Source: Oscillospiraceae bacterium
GTDB lineage: Bacteria; Bacillota; Clostridia; UMGS1810
Assembly (NCBI GenBank): GCA_015068825.1
Contig: SVJU01000015.1
Location: forward strand, 1-49,952
Direction: 5' to 3'
DNA: 49,952 nucleotides
Positions 32,337 to 41,087 of this stretch are shown piece after piece. Position numbers and translations under genes: made by a program. Under the pieces are notes generated by a model. That model did not search any database. It had not been told where the DNA came from and saw only the letters and a list, made by a program, of their open reading frames with translations. Position 1 is the first letter of the stretch, and each line of letters opens with the position of its first letter.

Positions 32337-33761
32337 TTATAGACCAAGTTTAAATGGGTTCATAATTCCATTGGGGTCAAGCTGTTTTTTGATACCTTCA
32401 AATACTTGCATTGCAGGACCATACTGTTCTTTCATAAGTCTGCCAAGTTTGATACCAACACCGTGATGGTCGTTAACAACGCCGCCGTTAGCAAGAGCAG
32501 TTCTTACACCGCAGCTCCAGATTTCCTGATGAAGTCTTAGAGCTTCGTGAGGATCACGTGGAACATCTTTGCCGTCAACTATGAATCTGTCGTAAATCAT
32601 GCAGCCCCATTCATACCAGTGAGAGAAGTGAGCAATAAATTTAGCCTGTGGGAAGTTTGTTTCAATAGCTTTTTTCATTTCCCAGTAGATTTTTTCAATT
32701 TTGTCATAAGGTGCAATTGTATCCATTGTACCAAAGCACTGTGGAATATCCATCATGTGACCTGGATAGAAGAATGTAATTTTTTCTTTCCACCATTTTT
32801 CGCCGTATTCAGGACCTAAGTCTTCAGCACCGTATTTGCCGAATGTTTCAAGAAGGATTTTCTTTTCAAGCTCTACCATTTCAGCTACGCCTTCAATAGC
32901 GATGTTCATGAAAGCACCTTTCTTTTCAACACCAACAATCTTTTTAATTAGTGATGCGGTTTCAGCTTCGTCATAAAGACGCATTACAGAAGGTTTGAAT
33001 TTCTGTAAAAGTTCTCTTGCAGCATTGAAAGCATCTGTCATATTGTGGAATAAGAATCCTCTAAACTGTCTTGATTCTGGCTGATCATAAATTCTCATCT
33101 GAGCTTTTGTCATAACACCAAGTGTACCTTCGCTGCCGATGAAAATCTGGTTAAGGTCAGGACCTGCAGCGTGTTTTGGAGCAGGAGATGTTTCAATGAT
33201 ATCACCATTTGGAAGAACAACTTCCATCTGAAGTACCATATCGTCAATTTTTCCGTATTTTGTAGATGATACACCAATACCTCTGTGTGCTAAGAAGCCA
33301 CCTACTGTTGAACATGTAAGTGATGAAGGATAGTGCATTGTAGCGTATCCTCTTTCGTTAGCAGCAAGCTCAATGTGTTTGTAGATAGCACCTGTACCAC
33401 ATTCTATGTACATACCCTGTTCGTTAAAATCATAGATTTTGTTCATTCTTTTTGTATCAAGAACAATACCGCCTGCAACAGGAATAGCACCGCCTTGTGT
33501 TCCGCCGCCTGCACCCCATGTTGTAACAGGGATTTTATAGTAGTTAGCAATTTTTAAAACTGCTGATGTTTCTTTAGCATCTTTAGGAGCAACAATAAAG
33601 TCACCTTCGGGCATTCTTAAGCCTCTGTCTGCCCACATTCTTGATAACCAGAAATAGTCAACACTGTGAGTGATTTTATCTATTGGTCTGGTTGAGCAAT
33701 TTTCTTTGCCTACCGCATCTTCAAGCTCGGTAGCAATCATATCAAATAAAAAATCTGTCAT
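32337..33761 (-). CDS. FAD-linked oxidase (GlcD/AGPS-like dehydrogenase)
   Basis: A 474-residue flavoprotein of the FAD_binding_4 (PCMH/VAO) family. FAD-binding elements include VTTWGAGGGTQGGAIP, the SSLTCSTVGGFLAHRGIGV segment and GSEGTLGVMTKAQMRI. The C-terminus has GGVVNDHHGVGIKLGR and LDPNGIMNPFKLG, common to 2-hydroxyacid dehydrogenases (GlcD, D-lactate) and alkyl-DHAP synthase. With the adjacent [4Fe-4S] protein and fused ETF it makes a likely ETF-linked dehydrogenase. The donor could be a hydroxyacid or a sugar or cyclitol alcohol; not known. AAAGGAG is 7 bases before the ATG. Confidence 0.86.
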   Translation of the reverse strand: MTDFLFDMIATELEDAVGKENCSTRPIDKITHSVDYFWLSRMWADRGLRMPEGDFIVAPKDAKETSAVLKIANYYKIPVTTWGAGGGTQGGAIPVAGGIVLDTKRMNKIYDFNEQGMYIECGTGAIYKHIELAANERGYATMHYPSSLTCSTVGGFLAHRGIGVSSTKYGKIDDMVLQMEVVLPNGDIIETSPAPKHAAGPDLNQIFIGSEGTLGVMTKAQMRIYDQPESRQFRGFLFHNMTDAFNAARELLQKFKPSVMRLYDEAETASLIKKIVGVEKKGAFMNIAIEGVAEMVELEKKILLETFGKYGAEDLGPEYGEKWWKEKITFFYPGHMMDIPQCFGTMDTIAPYDKIEKIYWEMKKAIETNFPQAKFIAHFSHWYEWGCMIYDRFIVDGKDVPRDPHEALRLHQEIWSCGVRTALANGGVVNDHHGVGIKLGRLMKEQYGPAMQVFEGIKKQLDPNGIMNPFKLGL

Positions 33762-33787
33762 TTTACTTCTCCTTTTAATATATTATT

Positions 33788-35200
33788 TTATTCCAATGAC
33801 GAATCGTATTTAAGATTCGGGAAATACTTACAGAATTCTTTGATTTCTTTTGTAAAGTCGCCTTCCATTTCAACAAAGTGATGAATGTAAGGGCCTTCCA
33901 TTAAGCGGTTTTCAACTTTCTTTAAGTCGTCAAATTCTACCCAGATGTATGTACCATGTGTCTGAGGACCTTTGATTGTATCAGCTACAATAGGAAGAAT
34001 CATATAATTTCCGCTTTCCTGGTCAAGACGGGCAATTGTGTATTTACCATCTTTACCTCTGAACCATGAACGCTGATTAACAAGTCTTGGAGTAGAATCA
34101 ACACCGCTTTCAGCTTTTTGAGAAATCGGGAATGGTCCGCAGTGCCATAAAAGCTCAGCATTTTTGTTTTCAGGATGACGTACTGTAAATTCACCAAATA
34201 ATGGTTTTCCTTTGCCAAGTGTTGCACATTTTAGCATAGCCATTGTCATAGCACAGTGAACATCACTTTCGCAAGAGATAAGGTAACCCATATCGTTAAG
34301 TATGCCGTAAACTGTGCAAGGTGCAAGACCGTCAAACATAACAGGTGTTGCTGTCCAGCATTCTGCAGAAATAACATCAAGGTTAAATTCTTCAAACAAG
34401 CGTTTATACATAATTGTCATTGCAGCCATACGGTCAATGTACTGAGGTGTTAAATCGTCAAGCTTGTAGTTATTTTTGATATAATCAGCAATTTCATCAA
34501 CTTCAGGTGATTTTTCATCCATAACAGCTTTCATTCTCTGTTCGATTAAAGCAAAGTTAACAGGAATAATCTTTATGCCGAATTTTTCCATTAATTCGCC
34601 TTCGTTCCAGATAACTGAGAAGAATGGCTGAGGACGTGCACCAACCTGACCGATACGCATACCTTTAAAGTTTTTAACCATACAAGCAACTCTTACAAAG
34701 CTTTCAAAGCCTTCTTTAAATTCGTCGCTTTCAACTTCGCAGCAAGGAATGTGTGAGAAAGGAATGTGGAATCTTTGCATCTGGCGTGATACACCAAAAA
34801 TACCGCACTGAGAATCTGTAGGACGCATACCGTCTACATAATATTCATCATCAAGCGGTGCCCATAAAAGAACAGGTTTGTTAAGAGCCTGTGCAATGTC
34901 AGCAGCTGCTTCTTCGTTACCAAAGTTACAGTTGATGATAAACACAGCATCAACATCGCTGTCTTTAAAACGTTCAATGATTTGTGCAGCAGAAGCATCA
35001 TCATAAATTAAATCTTTATGACCAAGTCCTTTTGAGTCAACAAAAGAAACATTTTCGTTTGCAAAATTTTCTTCAATATATTTTACAAACTTTTCGCCTC
35101 TTTGTTCTGCAGAGTACCATGTAAGGAATGTTCCTTTCGGTCTGTCGGTAGTGTTACGACGCATAGGAACAAGCCCGATTTTTACTTTGTAATCCATCAT
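33788..35200 (-). CDS. L-fucose/L-arabinose isomerase-family protein
   Basis: A 470-residue protein of the fucose/arabinose isomerase superfamily. It has the N-terminal sugar-binding-like domain (VKIGLVPMRRN, DAVFIINCNFGNEEAA) and the catalytic C-terminal part with ISAECWTATP, CESDVHCAMTMAMLK and LLWHCGPFP, which include likely metal ligands Glu, Asp and His. I chose ATG 35200, as AAGGG is 8 bases upstream; the GTG at 35209 lies inside that site. It is the first gene of the operon, behind a good promoter. It probably interconverts an aldose and a ketose; the substrate is not recognised. Confidence 0.82.
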   Translation of the reverse strand: MMDYKVKIGLVPMRRNTTDRPKGTFLTWYSAEQRGEKFVKYIEENFANENVSFVDSKGLGHKDLIYDDASAAQIIERFKDSDVDAVFIINCNFGNEEAAADIAQALNKPVLLWAPLDDEYYVDGMRPTDSQCGIFGVSRQMQRFHIPFSHIPCCEVESDEFKEGFESFVRVACMVKNFKGMRIGQVGARPQPFFSVIWNEGELMEKFGIKIIPVNFALIEQRMKAVMDEKSPEVDEIADYIKNNYKLDDLTPQYIDRMAAMTIMYKRLFEEFNLDVISAECWTATPVMFDGLAPCTVYGILNDMGYLISCESDVHCAMTMAMLKCATLGKGKPLFGEFTVRHPENKNAELLWHCGPFPISQKAESGVDSTPRLVNQRSWFRGKDGKYTIARLDQESGNYMILPIVADTIKGPQTHGTYIWVEFDDLKKVENRLMEGPYIHHFVEMEGDFTKEIKEFCKYFPNLKYDSSLE

Positions 35201-35258
35201 TTTAATCACCCTTTACTTATGAAAATAATTTTTATTTTTTACCAAATTAAGCAAAATT

Positions 35259-35287
35259 ATTATACAACAAAGTGAAAAAAATTTCAA
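35259..35287 (-). promoter_or_regulatory. Sigma-A promoter of the iol-like catabolic operon
   Basis: On the minus strand, TTGAAA (35287-35282), N17, TATAAT (35264-35259). It is about 60 bases upstream of the first gene. Confidence 0.75.
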
Positions 35288-35413
35288 TACAATATCAAAA
35301 AAAAGTAAAGTTTTTGTAGAAAAATAATAAATATATGTATAAAATATGTGCATATTTACTGCTCTATTGATAAAAATACCGAAAAAAGCTTTTAAAAAGG
35401 GCATAAAAACTGC

Positions 35414-35442
35414 TTGACAAGATATTTTGCGTGTGATATTAT
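35414..35442 (+). promoter_or_regulatory. Sigma-A promoter of the alpha-galactosidase gene
   Basis: TTGACA (35414-35419), N17, TATTAT (35437-35442) with a TGA extended -10. It is divergent from the catabolic operon promoter; 35290-35410 holds A/T-rich DNA in which I see no clear operator. Confidence 0.8.
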
Positions 35443-35483
35443 GAAAATATGTAAAAATGTGATATTTTTAAGGGGGAATTTTT

Positions 35484-37688
35484 GTGGCAATTATTTTTAA
35501 CGAAAAAGACAAAATTTTTAACATTCAAACTAAAAATTCAAGCCTTGTTTTTGGAATTTATAAAGACAAGCTTCCTGTTATGCTTCATTACGGAAAAAGA
35601 TTAAAAGATACATATGATATTAAAAAAACACTTGATTTTACAATGGTTAAAGGTACTGCACATAATGCGGTTTTAAAGGATTTTGACAATGAATTTTCAA
35701 CAGAAATTGTGTCAACTTTATATCCTACTTATGGAAATACCGATTTAAGAAATCCTGCAATTTCTATTGTTCAAAATAATGGCACAATGTGCTCTTCTTT
35801 TTACTATAAGTCACATAAAATCATAAAAGGCAAAAACAAAATTGAAGGTTTGCCTCAAACTTATGTTCAGGATGGTGATAATGTTGAAAGCTTAGAGCTT
35901 TGTCTTTATGATGATATAGATAATATTGAACTTATTTTAAATTACTCTGCTTTTTATGATTATGATATTATCACACAAAGCGTAAAGGTAATAAATAAAA
36001 GTGATAAAGAGATTAAAATTGATAGAATTATGAGTGCATCTGTTGATTTAAAGCATAAAAATTTGGATTTTATTCATCTTCAGGGTGCATGGTGCCATGA
36101 GTGTCATATTCAAAGAGTGCCTGTTATGACAGGCGGTATGACAATCGACAGTAAACGTGGATGTTCTTCGCCAAACCATAATCCATTCTTTGCACTTGCA
36201 GATAAGTGTGCAAACGAAGATATGGGCGAGGTTTACGGCTTTAACCTTATTTACAGCGGTAACTTTGTTGCAGGTGTTGAGGTTGACTCAATAAAAACCA
36301 CAAGAGCATACATTGGAATTAATCCGTTTAACTTTGGCTGGACACTTGAAGCAGGCGAAAGCTTTACAACACCCGAAGCTATGATGAACTATTCGTGCGA
36401 GGGGTTAGGCAAAATGTCGGATAACTTCCACAAAATTATAAGAAAAAGAATTTGCCGTGGTAAATACAGAGATATCCGCCGTCCGCTTCTTTTAAATAAC
36501 TGGGAAGCGACATATTTTGATTTTGACGAAGAAAAGCTTCTTAAAATTGCAAAAAAAGCAAAAGAAACAGGAATTGAGCTTTTTGTTCTTGACGATGGCT
36601 GGTTTGGAAAGAGAAATACCGATAACTGCTCACTTGGCGACTGGTATGTAAATAAAGAAAAGCTTCCTTCGGGAATAGACGGTCTTGCAAAAAAGGTTAA
36701 TGATTTAGGATTAAAATTCGGTCTTTGGTTTGAGCCTGAAACAATTTGTGTAGACTCTGATTTATACAGAGCGCATCCTGACTGGTGTATACATATTGAG
36801 GGCAGACCGCAGAACGAATGCAGAAACGAGCTTTTGCTTGATTTATCACGTGATGAAGTTTGCGATTATGTAATAGATATAATGTCAAAAAATCTTTCTG
36901 AGGCAAATATATCTTATGTTAAATGGGATATGAACAGAAGTATGTCGGATATCGGAAGCTGTGGATTTGCACCCGAAAGACAGTGCGAAATAGCGCACAG
37001 ATACATTCTTGGTCTTTACAGAATTATGGATACTTTAACAAAAAAATTCCCCGATGTTCTTTTTGAAGGCTGTGCAAGCGGTGGCGCAAGATTTGATGCA
37101 GGTATTCTTTATTACTTCCCGCAAATCTGGACAAGCGACTGTTCTGATGCAGTAGAAAGAATGTTTATTCAGCACGGAGCAAGCCTTGTTTATCCTACAA
37201 GTGCAATGAGTGCCCATGTATCAGCTTCTCCAAACCATCAGGTAAAAAGAAGTGTAAGCATGAAAACAAGAGGTAATGTTGCAATGTGCGGAACATTCGG
37301 CTATGAGCTTGATTTAAACAAACTTACCGAAGAAGAAATGGAAGAAGTAAATAATCAGATTAAAATTTATGAAGACGTTGTAAATATAACACAACAGGGT
37401 ACAATGTATAGACTTTTATCTCCTTATGAGCAAAGCTATGTAGCATGGGAGTATGTGTCAGAGGATGAGCAAAAGGTTGTTGTTATGCTTGGCATAGTGC
37501 TTCGCCAGGGCGGAATAAGATGGGATACTACAAAGCTTATTTTAAAAGGCCTCGATAAAGATGCTGATTATGTTTTAGAAAACACAGGCGAAGTATACAG
37601 CGGTGATTTTCTTATGAATTTTGGACTTTATAAACAGTTGTATCAGGATTTTGATACAGAACTTTTAATTTTCAAAAAAGTAAAATAA
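35484..37688 (+). CDS. Alpha-galactosidase (GH36)
   Basis: A 734-residue GH36 enzyme, standard length for the intracellular bacterial type. It has an N-terminal beta-sandwich, then a TIM barrel with LDDGWFGKR, the nucleophile motif KWDMNR (D482) and WTSDCSD with acid/base D552. GCASGGARFD is the conserved preceding block. It has no signal peptide. The start is GTG with AGGGGG upstream. It would hydrolyse alpha-1,6-galactosides such as melibiose and raffinose. A strong 19-bp terminator follows. Confidence 0.95.
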   Translation: MAIIFNEKDKIFNIQTKNSSLVFGIYKDKLPVMLHYGKRLKDTYDIKKTLDFTMVKGTAHNAVLKDFDNEFSTEIVSTLYPTYGNTDLRNPAISIVQNNGTMCSSFYYKSHKIIKGKNKIEGLPQTYVQDGDNVESLELCLYDDIDNIELILNYSAFYDYDIITQSVKVINKSDKEIKIDRIMSASVDLKHKNLDFIHLQGAWCHECHIQRVPVMTGGMTIDSKRGCSSPNHNPFFALADKCANEDMGEVYGFNLIYSGNFVAGVEVDSIKTTRAYIGINPFNFGWTLEAGESFTTPEAMMNYSCEGLGKMSDNFHKIIRKRICRGKYRDIRRPLLLNNWEATYFDFDEEKLLKIAKKAKETGIELFVLDDGWFGKRNTDNCSLGDWYVNKEKLPSGIDGLAKKVNDLGLKFGLWFEPETICVDSDLYRAHPDWCIHIEGRPQNECRNELLLDLSRDEVCDYVIDIMSKNLSEANISYVKWDMNRSMSDIGSCGFAPERQCEIAHRYILGLYRIMDTLTKKFPDVLFEGCASGGARFDAGILYYFPQIWTSDCSDAVERMFIQHGASLVYPTSAMSAHVSASPNHQVKRSVSMKTRGNVAMCGTFGYELDLNKLTEEEMEEVNNQIKIYEDVVNITQQGTMYRLLSPYEQSYVAWEYVSEDEQKVVVMLGIVLRQGGIRWDTTKLILKGLDKDADYVLENTGEVYSGDFLMNFGLYKQLYQDFDTELLIFKKVK

Positions 37689-37730
37689 AAATATTAAAGG
37701 CGTGCTATTCGGCACGCCTTTAATATTTTT
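37686..37730. terminator. Strong bidirectional terminator
   Basis: A perfect 19-bp stem (37686-37704 with 37712-37730) with a seven-base loop. It ends the galactosidase gene on plus, and contains the last codons and stop of the minus-strand small gene. Confidence 0.88.
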
Positions 37731-37956
37731 CTGCACAATAATAAATATTGCTATCCCCAAGTATGTAACCGATTTTTTCATAAATGTCTTGATAATTAGG
37801 AAGAGCAAGGTTCATAACTTCCTGTATTTTGCCAATTACCTCAAGTGCGGTTTCGTAATCAATCTTTTCAGGAAGATGGTCAAATTTGTATTTGGTTATG
37901 CTTTTTCCAAGCTCGTATGTTATTCTTAAATCAATCATTTCAATGTCCATTTTCAT
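37720..37956 (-). CDS. Small protein behind leader RNA 2, unknown function
   Basis: A 78-residue soluble protein. Two or three helices are likely (YETALEVIGKIQEVMNLAL, QDIYEKIGYIL). It has no cysteine cluster, unlike the other small gene with the same kind of leader. AGAGGGG lies 6 bases before the ATG, and the leader RNA terminator ends about 20 bases upstream. I do not recognise a family. Because the promoter and terminator of the leader RNA precede it, expression should depend on read-through. The overlapping plus-strand frame 37702-37929 lacks a ribosome binding site and is rejected. Confidence 0.65.
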   Translation of the reverse strand: MKMDIEMIDLRITYELGKSITKYKFDHLPEKIDYETALEVIGKIQEVMNLALPNYQDIYEKIGYILGDSNIYYCAEKY

Positions 37957-37974
37957 TTTTTACCCCTCTCAAAT

Positions 37975-38145
37975 AAAAAATGCGTCCCCGAAGGAACGCA
38001 CGAAAAATACATTACTCCGCTTTGTCGCCAAACAAAAACTTTTCAACAGCTATCAATGCATGTGAAAACAGAGCATCTGTATTTTTACCAAAAAGTAAAA
38101 ATACACACACTGACAACTGTTTTTATTTAGTTTTTGTTTGGCAAT
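37975..38145 (-). ncRNA. Structured leader RNA 2 with terminator (same family as RNA 1)
   Basis: A transcript of about 171 nt. Helix P1 is a perfect 14 bp (38129-38142 with 38027-38040). P2 is 13 bp with three G-U pairs (38108-38120 with 38046-38058). P3 is a perfect 11 bp (38095-38105 with 38078-38088). The strand 38058-38074 matches 10152-10168 of RNA 1 in 15 of 17 bases. The terminator stem (37981-38000) has a UUCG loop and a T run. P1 and P2 differ in sequence from RNA 1 but keep pairing, which supports a real fold. Confidence 0.75.
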
Positions 38146-38149
38146 TAGA

Positions 38150-38178
38150 AGTATACCAAAAATAATACTTGGTGTCAA
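38150..38178 (-). promoter_or_regulatory. Sigma-A promoter of leader RNA 2
   Basis: On the minus strand, TTGACA (38178-38173), N17, TATACT (38155-38150). The -10 and start region match that of leader RNA 1 over 18 bases. Confidence 0.83.
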
Positions 38179-38208
38179 GGAACAATGTTTTCCTTTTACT
38201 ATAAAAAA

Positions 38209-38362
38209 AGGCTCCCTTGTGTAAAGGGAGCTGTCGAACATAAGTGAGACTGAGGGATTGTCTTTTTCTGCTTTTACTTTTGAGAATATATTTTTTCTTT
38301 CACAATTACAATCCCTCCGAGTTTGCTACGCAAACCCACCTCCCTTTACACAAGGGAGGCTT
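38209..38362. repeat. Palindromic repeat pair, copy C (no internal gene)
   Basis: Units at 38209-38261 and 38308-38362 have the same outward orientation as copy B at 25157-25604, with AGGCTCCCTT outermost and GAGGGATTGT inside. The 46-bp centre has no coding capacity, so this could be a deletion product or the progenitor of the gene-carrying form. Each unit contains CTCCCTT...AAGGGAG and, on the right, GTTTGC-TAC-GCAAAC. Confidence 0.78.
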
Positions 38363-38429
38363 TTCTCATTAAAATTTTCTGCTAAATTGCTCATTTGAAC
38401 TATATGACGATCTTTCTCTGATTTTATAA

Positions 38430-40115
38430 TTATTTTCTTTCGATTTTGAATGTTTCGTTGTTGTAGTCAACTGTAACCTTTGTGCCGTTTGAATATGTAG
38501 TAACATACACACCGTCAGCTATTTTTTCGTGGCTATCCATAAATTCGTATCGTTCTTCTTTTAAAAGGTCGTAGTCTTCTGACATAATTTTGATTTTTGA
38601 AACGCTGTCTTTAAGCTGATCGTCTGTATCGCAGATAAAGTCTTCAAGACCCATCCAGTTATTGTTAGATGCAAAGTTAGCATAATAACAAACAAGAGGT
38701 CTTCCGCCCCATTCAAAATATTTAAGTCTGTTTTTAACACCTTTTGTTGTGTAGTTTAATGCAAATGTGCAAGGGTTATAAAGAATGATTCCATGATATG
38801 CAATCTGCCAGAATGGAACAATTTCATCGCACATAGGGGTTTTGTCATCAGGCTCAATTTTAAATGTAGCATACATAATGTAGTCAATGCTCTCTGATGC
38901 AAAGTCAAAGCCCGATTCGGATGCAATACCGCCAAAGTTTTCTCTTGCAAGCTCCATTGTTTTTTTGTAATACATAGCGGTTTCGGCTCTGTTTACAGGA
39001 TGGTTTTTATCATAGCATTTTAAAAGGTCAATAATTGTTAAAACATCTATGTAGTGAATACCTTCAAAACCAAAATCTTTAATTAACTTCTGGTTAGAAA
39101 TTTCAAATTTTTCATACTGACGCTTCGGACAAACCTTGTGAGGTCTTCCGCCGCCCCAGCAGTAAGGTCTTTTGTAGATTGACATATCTTTGTTTTTTAA
39201 AAGATATTCTTCATCAAAGCAGTCGGCAATGGTGTAAGCTGCAGTTGCGTCGTCGTGACAAACAATGCTAAAGCCAAGATTTTGTGCTTTTTTAATAAGG
39301 TTTATCATTTTTTCTTCGCCGCCAAGACGCGGGTCAACAGGAAGAAGCTGCGGAAATCTTCCGTCGTGTCCGCCATAGTTCCAGCCAACCAGACAAAATT
39401 CTGCATTGTCAATACCCTGATTTTTAAATTCTTCAACAATGTCGCCTGCTCTGTCAAATGTGCAGGCTACATGCATTTCGGGTTCTGTTTCGGGTGTCTG
39501 ATATTCAACAGGACTTGGAACAGGTTTCCATCCCTGACGGATTCTTACTTCAATACCTTCAGCCGCTTTTTTAAGTCTATGATCTTTTTCGCATCTTTCT
39601 TTTAGCGGAACACAGCCTCGTCTTGTTATCTGGTAATCTCTGTAAAGACGCGCCATATCAGAATAGCTTCCGTTTTCAAGGTGGTACAATTCAACTTCAA
39701 TATCCTCGTACATTTTGTCGCCGTCAATGTAAAATCTTGGGTAAACATAATAGTTTTTGTCTTTAACGCCAACAACCATACCAAAGTCGCATCTCATACC
39801 GGTAACAATGGCAAATTCGCCTTCTTTACCTTTGTTCCAGCCATAGCATCCAACAAATGAAAAATCAAATTTTTCTTCAGTATCCTTACGGTCTGTAAAT
39901 CTTGTAAGATATGTTCCGTTTGTACCAAAGTTAGATATAAAATATCCTTCATCGCCTTCCTTTGCATTAAAATGGTCATACAAAAAGTCGATGTAGCTTA
40001 CATCCTCGCCAACTTCGTCTTTTGGAATGTATGCAACTAAAATTTTGTTTCTTTCTTTTGTTTTTACATCAAATATTTTTTCAGTATTGTTATCATAAAT
40101 AAATCTTGCTTTCAT
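38430..40115 (-). CDS. DUF5696-like putative glycoside hydrolase
   Basis: A 561-residue protein without signal peptide. The N-terminal third is beta-rich, followed by a barrel-like region with CLVGWNYGGHDGRFPQL, GFSIVCHDDATAAY, GFEGIHYIDVL and FGGIASESGFDF. Candidate catalytic acids are the Asp in HYIDVL and the Glu in SESGFD. It resembles DUF5696-type proteins related to glycoside hydrolases; a precise family and substrate are not assignable. It is divergent from an AraC regulator that probably controls it, and GAGGTGA precedes the start. Confidence 0.6.
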   Translation of the reverse strand: MKARFIYDNNTEKIFDVKTKERNKILVAYIPKDEVGEDVSYIDFLYDHFNAKEGDEGYFISNFGTNGTYLTRFTDRKDTEEKFDFSFVGCYGWNKGKEGEFAIVTGMRCDFGMVVGVKDKNYYVYPRFYIDGDKMYEDIEVELYHLENGSYSDMARLYRDYQITRRGCVPLKERCEKDHRLKKAAEGIEVRIRQGWKPVPSPVEYQTPETEPEMHVACTFDRAGDIVEEFKNQGIDNAEFCLVGWNYGGHDGRFPQLLPVDPRLGGEEKMINLIKKAQNLGFSIVCHDDATAAYTIADCFDEEYLLKNKDMSIYKRPYCWGGGRPHKVCPKRQYEKFEISNQKLIKDFGFEGIHYIDVLTIIDLLKCYDKNHPVNRAETAMYYKKTMELARENFGGIASESGFDFASESIDYIMYATFKIEPDDKTPMCDEIVPFWQIAYHGIILYNPCTFALNYTTKGVKNRLKYFEWGGRPLVCYYANFASNNNWMGLEDFICDTDDQLKDSVSKIKIMSEDYDLLKEERYEFMDSHEKIADGVYVTTYSNGTKVTVDYNNETFKIERK

Positions 40116-40146
40116 AAAACAATCACCTCATTTGTTATTTTATATG

Positions 40147-40207
40147 TTGATTTTATCATAAGTTTATTGTATAATATATGTCAAATCCAAATGATAATTT
40201 GTCAAAA
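40147..40207 (+). promoter_or_regulatory. Promoter and direct-repeat operator between glycosidase and AraC genes
   Basis: Plus-strand promoter TTGATT (40147-40152), N17, TATAAT (40170-40175). TGTCAAA occurs at 40179 and again at 40200, exactly 21 bp apart, a spacing typical of AraC-family half-sites. The first repeat doubles as a minus-strand TTGACA (-35), with TATGAT 18 bases on, facing the glycosidase gene. Confidence 0.55.
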
Positions 40208-40230
40208 ATAAACTTTATGGAGTAGTTTTT

Positions 40231-41073
40231 ATGAATTATGATATTTTGTCAAATCAAATAAATCCGTATGTGCGTTTTGCAGGCTTTAGAGAGCAGAGTG
40301 TAAACGATTATAATACTTTTGTTTATGCAAAAGACTGCCGTATGTTTTATTTTACCGATGGCTTTTGCACTCTTTATGCGGGCGATGAGGTGTTTGATAT
40401 TAAAAAAAACGACCTTGTAATTGTGCCTTCGTTAATTCCTTATTTTGCCGATTATTCAAAAAAAGATGCACACACTTCTTTATACAATATAAATTTTGAT
40501 TATCTTTCGTGTGACAAAAGTATTGAAAGAGCTATAAGTGTTTCTACCCAAAAAACAACAAAAACACATCAGAAGGTGCATATAACCGATTTTCCGTTCC
40601 TTGATTTTCCTTTTAAAACAAATATTGAAGGACTTTTGCCGTATTTTGAAAAAATGGCTGAGCTTTACAGTAAAAAAAGCTTTTATTTTAAAAGTGAAAT
40701 GAATTCTTATTTTTCACTTGTTTTATCGCAGGTTTTCAAGCATATTTTAAACGAGAAATCGCAAAACAACATATCAAAGGTTTTGGATTATATTCATTCT
40801 AATTATAAAGAAACATTGACAAATAAAGAAATTGGTAAAAAATTTGGTTATCACCCAAACTATTTAAACAAAATGTTTGTAACTTATACAGGCTCTTCGC
40901 TTCATAAATACCTTATAAATTACCGTATAGAAAAAGCACAGCTTTTTTTGAGCACAACAAATCTTTCTGTAACCGAAATCGCCGAAAAAACAGGCTGGAG
41001 GAATCTTGCACAGTTTTCAAAGGCATTTAAAAACATAACGGGTATATCACCCAAAAACTTTAAAATTATATAA
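40231..41073 (+). CDS. AraC-family transcriptional regulator with cupin-type sensor domain
   Basis: A 280-residue regulator. The N-terminal half is an AraC-type cupin sensor (DGFCTLYAGDEVFDIKKND). The C-terminal 100 residues form the double helix-turn-helix with TNKEIGKKFGYHPNYLNKMF and LSVTEIAEKTGWRNLAQFSKAFKNITGISP. It is divergent from the DUF5696-like glycosidase, which suggests control of that gene in response to a sugar. GGAG precedes the ATG. bioY follows after 14 bp, so bioY may be co-transcribed. Confidence 0.92.
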   Translation: MNYDILSNQINPYVRFAGFREQSVNDYNTFVYAKDCRMFYFTDGFCTLYAGDEVFDIKKNDLVIVPSLIPYFADYSKKDAHTSLYNINFDYLSCDKSIERAISVSTQKTTKTHQKVHITDFPFLDFPFKTNIEGLLPYFEKMAELYSKKSFYFKSEMNSYFSLVLSQVFKHILNEKSQNNISKVLDYIHSNYKETLTNKEIGKKFGYHPNYLNKMFVTYTGSSLHKYLINYRIEKAQLFLSTTNLSVTEIAEKTGWRNLAQFSKAFKNITGISPKNFKII

Positions 41074-41087
41074 AGGATTTTTAAAAT

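Noticed and set aside
37702-37929. Plus-strand frame of 75 codons
   Set aside because: It is a shadow of the minus-strand 78-residue gene, which has a Shine-Dalgarno and leader RNA; the plus frame starts inside a terminator.
37980-38165. Plus-strand frame over leader RNA 2
   Set aside because: It is antisense to a structured RNA with a good promoter and has no ribosome binding site.
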